Assembly (NCBI GenBank): GCA_023441125.1
Contig: JAEZQV010000383.1
Coordinates: forward strand, 1-11,169
DNA: 11,169 bases
Source: Bacillota bacterium
GTDB taxonomy: Bacteria > Bacillota_C > Negativicutes > Sporomusales > Sporomusaceae
Reading direction: 5' to 3'
In this document: one piece after another, positions 5,700-11,169 of the stretch
How positions within the stretch are numbered: the stretch's first letter is position 1
How the letters are laid out: every line of letters starts with the position of its first letter
Notes under the pieces: generated by a model
What the model was told of the DNA's origin: nothing
Database searches by the model: none
What the model saw: the letters and a program-made list of their open reading frames with translations, nothing else
Program-made: the position numbers and the translations under genes

Positions 5700-5764
5700 G
5701 CTGATCAGTGAAGAAACTGAAGGCCACGGGAATAGTCAGCTATTTCTTGTGGCCTTCCATTTTT
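5700..5764 (+). terminator. Hairpin-terminator module 5 (before permease 2)
   Basis: GCTGA (5700-5704) precedes TCAGT/ACTGA (5705-5709 with 5716-5720, loop GAAGAA), then AGGC. The terminator stem GAAGGCCAC (5719-5727) pairs perfectly with GTGGCCTTC (5749-5757), continues with an inner GGGAATAG/CTATTTCTT stem, and is followed by TTTTT (5760-5764). It overlaps the last two bases of the small hairpin. It ends 56 bases before the permease 2 start. A short upstream hairpin, GATTG/CAATC near 5662, may belong to the same leader. No clear promoter was found in this 253-base gap, only a TATGAT near 5675 without a good -35. Confidence 0.8.
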
Positions 5765-5820
5765 CCGGATCTGATTCGTCAGATCCCAATAGATAGGGTC
5801 GAACAGGAAAGGATGATACG

Positions 5821-6606
5821 ATGATTGCTTATTTTAAACAAGTGCAGGACCGGTTGATTAATGTGTCAGGCATTGTGGCCTTTTTTGCCCTGTGGGAAAT
5901 ATTGCCGCGGCTTGGCGTTATCGACGGACAGTTTATCCCGCCAATATCGGTGGTGTTGCAAACCTTAGGGGCGCTGGCCGCAGATGGCAGCATATTTTTG
6001 CACATGGCGGCCAGTCTGCAGCGAACCTTGATTGGGCTGGCATTGGCGGTAGGTATTGGTATACCCGGCGGTTTTCTCCTGGGCGGAGTCTATCCGCAAC
6101 TGGCCCGCCAGTTGCGCCCTCTGCTGCGCATGCTGGGACAAATTAACGGCTTCTCGTTGTTTCCCATATTTATCTTATTTTTTGGCATTGGGGAAGGGGC
6201 CAAAGTCAGCATTATTTTCTGGTCGAGCATTTGGCCGGTGTTGTTTACCACCATCGCCGGCATCAAGCAAATTGATCCTTTATTTATTAAAAGCGCCCGC
6301 TCAATGGGCGCCAGCAGAGCCATTATCTTTTGGAAAATAATTCTGCCCGGAGCGGCGCCGGTTATTTTTACCGGGGTGCGTACCGGCGCAACCCACGCCT
6401 TTCTTATGCTGATGGCGGCGGAGGTCATTGGCGCCAGCGCCGGCTTAGGCTGGCTGATTCACAACTCAGCTGTCAACGGTGTTATTCCGCGACTCTTTGC
6501 GGGCGTCATCAGCATTGCTGTTCTGGGTGCCGCAATCACCTATGTACTGCATTATCTGGAAGATCTTCTGATTGACTGGAAACCAGCTTCCAAACAGGAA
6601 AGTTAA
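5821..6606 (+). CDS. ABC transporter permease 2, NitT/TauT type
   Basis: The 261-residue protein starts at ATG behind GGAAAGGAT. It has the same layout as permease 1: a first helix at about 15-28, FPIFILFFGIGE at 114-125, the EAA loop at about 157-180 (Lys-Ser-Ala-Arg-Ser-Met-Gly, Ile-Leu-Pro-Gly) and AAEVIGASAGLG at 199-210. It is clearly homologous to its two neighbours but has diverged along its whole length, so the duplication is old. It is separated from permease 1 by two tandem hairpin terminators and from permease 3 by only 29 bases. It may pair with permease 3 as a heterodimer or form its own homodimer; the sequence does not decide. Confidence 0.93.
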   Translation: MIAYFKQVQDRLINVSGIVAFFALWEILPRLGVIDGQFIPPISVVLQTLGALAADGSIFLHMAASLQRTLIGLALAVGIGIPGGFLLGGVYPQLARQLRPLLRMLGQINGFSLFPIFILFFGIGEGAKVSIIFWSSIWPVLFTTIAGIKQIDPLFIKSARSMGASRAIIFWKIILPGAAPVIFTGVRTGATHAFLMLMAAEVIGASAGLGWLIHNSAVNGVIPRLFAGVISIAVLGAAITYVLHYLEDLLIDWKPASKQES

Positions 6607-6635
6607 TAATTGCCGTAAATGGAGGAGGGAGCAAT

Positions 6636-7469
6636 ATGGAAGCAACATTAAAGAAAACAGGCAGCAAAATCAGAGCAGGAGGTATCAGGGAAAAGGGACT
6701 GCCGTTGTTGCAAAAAGTGATTTTTGACAATCTGTCTATTATCGTGTTTCTTGTTATCTGGGAAGTGGCTCCCCGGATTGGGCTGGTACCGCAAACCTTC
6801 ATTTCACCGCCCACACTTGTGGTAAGCACGCTGTGGGATTTACTGGCTGACGGCACCTTGCTGCTGCATATCAAGGCCAGTTTGCTGCGGGCCGTGCTGG
6901 GGTTTGTGCTGGCAGCGGTTATCGGTATTCCCCTGGGATTCTTTCTGGGCGGCTGGTTTCGGTTATTTGAGCGGATTGTGACACCGGTGCTGCGTTTATT
7001 AGCGGAGGTCAACCCCTTTTCGTTATTTCCGGTATTTATTTTACTATTTGGCATCGGCGAAATATCCAAGGTATCCATGATTTTTTGGGTATGTTTATGG
7101 CCCATTCTGCTCAACACGATTACCGGTGTGAAAAGTGTAGATGAGTTATTGGTGAAATCCGCCCGTTCCATGGGGGTAAAGGCTGCCGACATGTTTTTCA
7201 AGGTTGTGCTGCCGGCGGCGTCTCCCGGCATATTTCATGGCTTGAAGACCAGTTGTAATACCGCTTTTTTTATGCTGATTGCCGCCGAGATGATTGGGGC
7301 CAGCAGCGGGTTGGGCTGGCTAGTGTTCAATGCCCAAAACAACTATCAGATACCCAAGTTATTTGCCACTACAGTCACAATATCCATCCTCGGACTGTCG
7401 CTTAACTATCTATTTTCAGAACTGGAACGGAGAGTGATTATCTGGAAAGAAAATGCGCCTGAATACTGA
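6636..7469 (+). CDS. ABC transporter permease 3, NitT/TauT type
   Basis: The 277-residue protein starts at ATG behind GGAGGAGGG (6621-6629). It has a slightly longer basic N-terminus (Lys/Arg-rich residues 6-27) than the other two permeases, then the same core: FPVFILLFGIGE at 131-142, the EAA loop at about 174-197 (Lys-Ser-Ala-Arg-Ser-Met-Gly, Val-Leu-Pro-Ala) and AAEMIGASSGLG at 216-227. The core motifs are closer to permease 1 than to permease 2 at FPVFILLFGIGE and AAEMIGA. It is followed after 47 bases by the first substrate-binding protein, with which it is probably co-transcribed. Confidence 0.93.
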   Translation: MEATLKKTGSKIRAGGIREKGLPLLQKVIFDNLSIIVFLVIWEVAPRIGLVPQTFISPPTLVVSTLWDLLADGTLLLHIKASLLRAVLGFVLAAVIGIPLGFFLGGWFRLFERIVTPVLRLLAEVNPFSLFPVFILLFGIGEISKVSMIFWVCLWPILLNTITGVKSVDELLVKSARSMGVKAADMFFKVVLPAASPGIFHGLKTSCNTAFFMLIAAEMIGASSGLGWLVFNAQNNYQIPKLFATTVTISILGLSLNYLFSELERRVIIWKENAPEY

Positions 7470-7516
7470 TCGTCGTCCCGCAAACCAACTTTAAAAGTAA
7501 TGGGAGGTATATTCTG

Positions 7517-8566
7517 ATGGCAAGTAGTAAAACAGTCAAACTAGTGATAACAGGAATTATCGGTGTGGTAGTGGCCGGGGCCATTGCCTACGGCGCTCAT
7601 TATGGCAATAATCCGGCCGCTGCCGGCCAAACCGGCGCCAAAGGCGCGGGTGATGACGGACTGATTCCTATCCGGACCATATCGCAGACGGCGTGCAGTT
7701 CCACTCCCTGGGTAGTGGCCGATCAACTGGGCTTTTTCAAGGAACAGGGACTGAAAGTGGTGTATACCGGCGATACGCAGCCCAACCAAATTATTCCCTC
7801 CATTCTGAACGGCAATAATGACGTCAGCAATGCCCATCCCAATTCACTGGCTGTCGCCATTGCCGGCGGCGCGAAAATCAAAGGGGTGGTAAAAGCCGGT
7901 ATAGACCCTTTACCCAACCAGGACCCCAAGCTGCGGCATATGAACTGGTATGTCAATCCTAATGTAACTCCGGGTATTAAAAATTTTGCCGATTTGAACA
8001 AGCTGGCTGGGAAAGTTAAATTTTCAATCATTACCAATAATCAATGCTCGGATTTCCTGGCAAATAACATCGCCGACCATAACGGCGTGGCCAGAAGCAA
8101 GCTTGAGTGGGTGACCATGCCGGACGTGCAGGCCGTACAGGCTCTGAAGCAGGGCTTGGTAACGGTATCCGGCGTGCATCCGCCGTTTTATAAACTTATG
8201 GAGGACGCCGGCATGGTGAAGATTGCCGATAGCCTGGATGCCGGTTTCGGTCAGGCCGGCGGCGTGGGTTACTATTACTTTACCACCGATTTCATTGCGA
8301 AAAACCCCGAAACTGTCCGGAAGTTTGCCCGGGCCATGCTAAACGCGCAAAAATGGGCTAACGACCACCCGGAGGAAGCCCGGAAAATGACGGAAGACTG
8401 GATCAAGGTTCCGGTCAGCGCCACCCATTATTACGCGGCAGATGCAGATATCAGTCCGGAAATGGTAAAACCGTGGATTGAGGACCTGGAAAATGCCGGT
8501 GTAATTCCCAAGGGTAAAGTTAAGGTGGAAGATTTGGTTGATTTAAATGTGGTTTACGGTAAATAA
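7517..8566 (+). CDS. ABC substrate-binding protein, NitT/TauT family, copy 1
   Basis: The 349-residue protein starts at ATG behind GGGAGG (7502-7507). Residues 1-8 are basic and 9-27 hydrophobic (a signal sequence or membrane anchor), followed by a Gly/Ala-rich linker to about 48. There is no lipobox cysteine, so this is not a lipoprotein. The mature part is a NMT1/SsuA-like periplasmic binding protein: ISQTACSSTPWVVADQLGFF at 55-74, a substrate-site region around NGNNDVSNAHPN (98-109), and a C-terminal lobe with the HPPFYKLMEDAG segment (221-232). Cys60 and Cys177 are shared with the second copy. It captures the ligand for the permeases upstream. The ligand is unknown; sulfonate, nitrate and aromatic families all use this fold. 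Confidence 0.92.
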   Translation: MASSKTVKLVITGIIGVVVAGAIAYGAHYGNNPAAAGQTGAKGAGDDGLIPIRTISQTACSSTPWVVADQLGFFKEQGLKVVYTGDTQPNQIIPSILNGNNDVSNAHPNSLAVAIAGGAKIKGVVKAGIDPLPNQDPKLRHMNWYVNPNVTPGIKNFADLNKLAGKVKFSIITNNQCSDFLANNIADHNGVARSKLEWVTMPDVQAVQALKQGLVTVSGVHPPFYKLMEDAGMVKIADSLDAGFGQAGGVGYYYFTTDFIAKNPETVRKFARAMLNAQKWANDHPEEARKMTEDWIKVPVSATHYYAADADISPEMVKPWIEDLENAGVIPKGKVKVEDLVDLNVVYGK

Positions 8567-8595
8567 CGTACAGCCCACGAAAAACATGGGCAAGA

Positions 8596-8642
8596 GCAGC
8601 GCGTGAATATCGGCTAATAGCTTAGCCGGTATCTATCGCTGC
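8596..8642 (+). other. Strong hairpin between substrate-binding protein 1 and methyltransferase
   Basis: An outer stem GCAGCG (8596-8601) pairs with CGCTGC (8637-8642), enclosing an 11-bp stem ATATCGGCTAA (8607-8617) with TTAGCCGGTAT (8622-8632) and loop TAGC. No T-run follows, so transcription can continue into the methyltransferase gene. Hairpins at this place often protect the abundant binding-protein mRNA from 3' decay. The inner sequence resembles the inverted repeat after the second copy (10966-11006). Confidence 0.65.
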
Positions 8643-8700
8643 GGACGTTAGGGCTGTGCGCCGGAGAATACGCGGCATAACGTACTGGAGGGAATACGAT

Positions 8701-9780
8701 ATGACCCAAACGGATTATTCTGAAGATATGACTCCCCGGGAAAGGCTGGACGCCATGCTGGCCGGCCGGCCCTTTGACAGAATTCCCTGCAGCATCAACC
8801 CCACTCATCAGGCGGCCATGCTGGCCGGCATCGACCATTGGGAGTGTTACTTTTCCGTGGAAAAAATTGTTGAGGTTCAACTGGCTTCGCGGCGGATATT
8901 CGCTGCCGAAGCAGTAACCACCGGCCCGGGTTTGCATGGGATCGCCGAGGCGGCCGGCAGTACGGTAACTTATCCGCAGGCGGAAAACTCGCCGTATATC
9001 AGCAAGTTCGCCATCGAAGCGGAACGTGACTTTGACCGGCTGGTTATTCCTGACCCCTGGACCCGGGGGCGGTTGCCGCTCCATCTGCGGGCGCTGCAGA
9101 TCCTGGTGGAGCGGGTGGGGCGGGAAATACCGGTTATAACCAATGTGGCCGGACCGTTTACTGTGGCCGCCAACCTGAGAGGCACCGAACCGTTTTTACG
9201 GGATTTATATCATAATGAAGGGTTCGCCCACGGGTTGCTGCAGTATGCCCTGGACAGCACGCTGGCGTATGTGCGGGCAGCGGCCCAAATAGGCGCCAAA
9301 GTCAGCGTTGCCGATCCTACGGCCTCGACAAGCCTGATCAGTCCCCGGCATTTTTATGAATTTGCCTTTCCCTATTTAACGGAATTGATTAGTAATATCA
9401 CAAAACTTACCGGCAGTGCCCCATCGCTGCACATCTGCGGCAATACCAGGAAAATATGGCGGCATATGGCTGCCACCGGCGCCGGCATATTAAGTCTGGA
9501 TGATACGGTTGACCTGGCGGAAGCCAAGGCGGCTGTGGGGAATCTGACCGCTTTGCAGGGCAATGTCAAGCCGACGGCGACCATGTTCCTGGGTACCCCG
9601 GCGGATGTGATAGCGGAGGCCAAAGAATGTCTGCGCAAGGCCTATGACACTCCCAAAGGGTATATTTTGGCTTTAGGCTGCGGCCTGCCAATGAAAGCGC
9701 CGGTAGAAAATATCCATGCCCTGTTCCAGGCGGCCCGGGAATTTGGCCGCTATCCCATTGAACCCCAAAGCTGGCACTGA
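8701..9780 (+). CDS. UroD-family corrinoid methyltransferase (MtaA/MtvB-like), complete
   Basis: The 359-residue protein starts at the ATG at 8701 behind GGAGGG with 8-base spacing; the frame is open back to 8656 without a better site. It has the UroD TIM-barrel opening (Thr-Pro-Arg-Glu-Arg-Leu at 11-16, then Arg-Pro-Phe-Asp-Arg-Ile-Pro), TNVAGPFTVAANL at 147-159, VADPTAS at 203-209, and the zinc triad His244-x-Cys246 (in LHICGN) plus Cys327 (in GCGLP). This is the methylcorrinoid methyltransferase branch, not haem biosynthesis. It is a paralogue of the enzyme at the left edge. It lies between two near-identical substrate-binding protein genes, which suggests that it acts on the imported compound or on the methyl group derived from it. 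No corrinoid protein gene is adjacent, so it may use the one encoded at 1349-2005. Confidence 0.92.
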   Translation: MTQTDYSEDMTPRERLDAMLAGRPFDRIPCSINPTHQAAMLAGIDHWECYFSVEKIVEVQLASRRIFAAEAVTTGPGLHGIAEAAGSTVTYPQAENSPYISKFAIEAERDFDRLVIPDPWTRGRLPLHLRALQILVERVGREIPVITNVAGPFTVAANLRGTEPFLRDLYHNEGFAHGLLQYALDSTLAYVRAAAQIGAKVSVADPTASTSLISPRHFYEFAFPYLTELISNITKLTGSAPSLHICGNTRKIWRHMAATGAGILSLDDTVDLAEAKAAVGNLTALQGNVKPTATMFLGTPADVIAEAKECLRKAYDTPKGYILALGCGLPMKAPVENIHALFQAAREFGRYPIEPQSWH

Positions 9781-9872
9781 CGGCCGTTTAATCCCTGGAC
9801 CTGGCTAATTTATTGGTTCCGCATACTGAAGCGGGAGTAAACCGTGAAACAAACTGGAGGAGGCTACCGTGT

Positions 9873-10922
9873 ATGGCAACTAGTAAAACCGTTAAATTCT
9901 TGTTGACTGGAATTATCGGCGTGGTAGTGGCCGGGGCCATTGCCTATGGTGCTCATCAGGGCAATAGTCCGGCTGTTGCCGGTCAAACCGGCGCCAAAGG
10001 CGCCGGAGATGACGGACTGATTCCCATCCGGACCATATCGCAGACGGCGTGCGGTTCCACACCCTGGGTAGTAACCGATCAACTGGGTTTCTTCAAAGAA
10101 GAGGGACTGAAAGTGGTGTATACCGGCGATACGCAGCCCAACCAGATTATTCCCTCCATCCTGAACGGCAATAATGATGTCAGCGGGGCCCATCCCAACC
10201 AACTGGCCGTGGCCATTGCCGGCGGGGCCAAAATCAAAGGAGTAGTGAAATCCGGCATAGACCCCTTGCCGGACCAGGACCCCAAGCTGCGGCACATGAA
10301 TTGGTATGTCAACCCCAATGTGACTCCGGGTATTAAAAGTTTTGCCGATTTGAACAAGCTGGCTGGGAAAGTTAAATTTTCGATTATTACCAATAATCAA
10401 TGCTCGGATTTCCTGGCGAATAACATCGCCGACCATAACGGCGTGGCCAGAAGCAAGCTTGAATGGGTAACCATGCCGGACGTGCAGGCCGTGCAGGCTT
10501 TGAAACAGGGGCTGGTAACGGTGTCCGGCGTGCATCCGCCGTTTTACAAACTTATGGAGGATGCCGGCATGGTGAAGATTGCCGATAGTCTGGATGCCGG
10601 TTTCGGTCAGGGCGGCGGTGTCGGTTATTATTACTTTACTACCGATTTTATTGAAAAAAATCCTGAGACAGTCCGGAAATTTGCCCGGGCCATATTGAAA
10701 GGCCAGCGCTGGGCCAATGAACACCCGGAGGAAGCCCGGAAAATGACGGAAGACTGGATCAAGGTACCGGTGAATGCCACCCATTATTACGCAGCAGATG
10801 CGGATATCAGTCCGGAAATGGTAAAACCGTGGATTGAGGACCTGGAAAATGCCGGGGTAATTCCCAAGGGCAAAGTTACAGTAAATGATCTGCTTGATCT
10901 TAAAGTAGTTTACGGTCAATAG
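9873..10922 (+). CDS. ABC substrate-binding protein, NitT/TauT family, copy 2
   Basis: This 349-residue protein starts at the ATG at 9873 behind GGAGGAGG (9856-9863); the longer frame from 9813 is not supported. It aligns without gaps to copy 1, with 28 differences in 349 residues (about 92% identical). Residues 157-246 are identical in protein although 14 codons there differ synonymously. Differences near the ligand pocket include Asn105 to Gly and Ser110 to Gln; others are at the N-terminus, at 274-279 and at the C-terminus. Like copy 1 it has a basic then hydrophobic N-terminus and no lipobox. It may have shifted ligand preference or be a dosage copy. It is the last gene of the plus-strand cluster. 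Confidence 0.93.
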   Translation: MATSKTVKFLLTGIIGVVVAGAIAYGAHQGNSPAVAGQTGAKGAGDDGLIPIRTISQTACGSTPWVVTDQLGFFKEEGLKVVYTGDTQPNQIIPSILNGNNDVSGAHPNQLAVAIAGGAKIKGVVKSGIDPLPDQDPKLRHMNWYVNPNVTPGIKSFADLNKLAGKVKFSIITNNQCSDFLANNIADHNGVARSKLEWVTMPDVQAVQALKQGLVTVSGVHPPFYKLMEDAGMVKIADSLDAGFGQGGGVGYYYFTTDFIEKNPETVRKFARAILKGQRWANEHPEEARKMTEDWIKVPVNATHYYAADADISPEMVKPWIEDLENAGVIPKGKVTVNDLLDLKVVYGQ

Positions 10923-10965
10923 CGGCAGGCAGCATAGCCGGACAGTGCATAAGCGAACGAAAAGA

Positions 10966-11006
10966 AGAGGAATACCGGCTAATATTGTATTAGCCGGTAT
11001 TCCTCT
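10966..11006. terminator. Perfect 19-bp inverted repeat, likely terminator between convergent genes
   Basis: Bases 10966-10984 pair without mismatch with 10988-11006 around a TTG loop. On the minus strand the stem is followed by TTCTTTTCG, so it fits a terminator for the minus-strand gene that ends at 11024. On the plus strand the flank is GGATATAAAAC, a poor T-run, but the stem also lies 43 bases after the copy 2 stop and may protect that mRNA. The core CGGCTAATA with TTAGCCGG also occurs in the hairpin after copy 1. Confidence 0.8.
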
Positions 11007-11023
11007 GGATATAAAACAGCGTA

Positions 11024-11169
11024 TTATTCTGCCGTTAGGAAGGTGCGCCATTCACTCCAGATATTGCCGTAACCTACGCGGTAATAATAACTGGTTCCCG
11101 GTTTTAAGCGCTGGAGCGTTGCCGAATACCGGTGGATGGGACCGGCGCTCGTCGACAGCGCCGTCGCTT
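11024..11169 (-). CDS. C-terminal end of protein with purple-acid-phosphatase-N / FnIII-like domain, partial
   Basis: On the minus strand one frame is open from the window edge to TAA (11026-11024), giving 47 residues. It contains His-Arg-Tyr-Ser-Ala-Thr-Leu, Leu-Lys-Pro-Gly-Thr-Ser-Tyr-Tyr-Tyr-Arg-Val-Gly and Trp-Ser-Glu-Trp-Arg-Thr-Phe. This is the strand pattern of FnIII-like domains found at the N-terminus of purple acid phosphatases and secreted metallophosphoesterases. Here the stop comes right after the domain, where the phosphatase domain would normally follow. The gene may therefore carry the domain at its C-terminus, or be truncated. The terminator hairpin just downstream supports a genuine gene end. 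Confidence 0.6.
   Translation of the reverse strand, partial: ATALSTSAGPIHRYSATLQRLKPGTSYYYRVGYGNIWSEWRTFLTAE

Noticed and set aside
5700..5740. Pseudoknot between GCTGA and TCAGC in the terminator loop of module 5
   Set aside because: TCAGC (5736-5740) is complementary to GCTGA (5700-5704), but none of the other four modules has this loop sequence, so it is probably chance.
2017..5764. Identification of the five hairpin-terminator modules as ANTAR, RAT/LicT, T-box, S-box or preQ1 elements
   Set aside because: The loops do not keep the A1/G4 pattern of ANTAR hexaloops. There is no T-box AGGGTGG segment, the RAT consensus is not met, and the modules are too small for an S-box. The preQ1 A-rich tail is absent.
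9864..11051. 395-codon minus-strand open frame opposite substrate-binding protein copy 2
   Set aside because: It is the antisense shadow of a clearly coding gene, runs through the 19-bp inverted repeat, has no recognisable domain, and similar shadows exist opposite copy 1.
1..11169. Mobile elements, CRISPR arrays, tRNA or rRNA genes
   Set aside because: No transposase or integrase frames, no regularly spaced direct repeats, and no cloverleaf or rRNA-like segments were seen on either strand by eye.

Overview
The window looks like chromosome of an anaerobic, corrinoid-using, probably acetogenic Firmicute. I favour a diderm member of the Negativicutes (Sporomusa-like). This placement is inference. 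It rests on strong GGAGG ribosome binding sites with occasional GTG/TTG-type starts, UroD-type and corrinoid methyl-transfer genes, roughly even base composition, and ABC substrate-binding proteins without a lipoprotein cysteine, as expected if there is a true periplasm. No rRNA, tRNA, insertion sequence or CRISPR array was seen.

Layout. (1) Positions 1-2069: the end of a methyl-transfer operon. It holds a UroD-family methyltransferase (5' end outside the window), a DUF1638 protein whose ATG overlaps the previous stop, and a B12-binding corrinoid protein, closed by a hairpin terminator. (2) Positions 2070-3214: a structured non-coding stretch, a 57-residue single-helix protein with a His-rich tail, a four-helix DUF4418-type membrane protein, and a 4-oxalocrotonate-tautomerase-like protein. 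(3) Positions 3248-4587: a promoter, a short attenuator-like leader and a divergent PLP-dependent Cys/Met-metabolism enzyme. (4) Positions 4619-10922: a strong promoter and attenuator-like leader, then three paralogous NitT/TauT-type ABC permeases, a substrate-binding protein, a second UroD-family methyltransferase, and a second copy of the substrate-binding protein (321 of 349 residues identical). No ABC ATPase lies in the window. (5) Positions 10966-11169: a perfect 19-bp inverted repeat, then the 3' end of a minus-strand gene ending in a purple-acid-phosphatase N-terminal / FnIII-like domain.

How it may work together (inference): the solute-binding proteins and permeases would import a small compound carrying a methyl group. 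UroD-type methyltransferases with the corrinoid protein would move the methyl group into one-carbon metabolism. The PLP enzyme suggests that sulfur or amino-acid chemistry may be involved. The substrate is not readable from the sequence.

The most unusual signal is an RNA-level one. Five intergenic terminators (starting near 2017, 3290, 4676, 5583 and 5700) are each preceded by the same small module: GCTGA (GTTGA once), a 4-5 bp hairpin of pattern YYRGT/ACYRR with a 4-6 nt loop, then AGGC running into the terminator stem. The hairpin arms differ between copies but keep pairing. Two copies sit directly behind recognisable promoters and in front of genes, and two are in tandem between permease genes. 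This looks like a repeated, possibly undescribed cis-regulatory attenuator.
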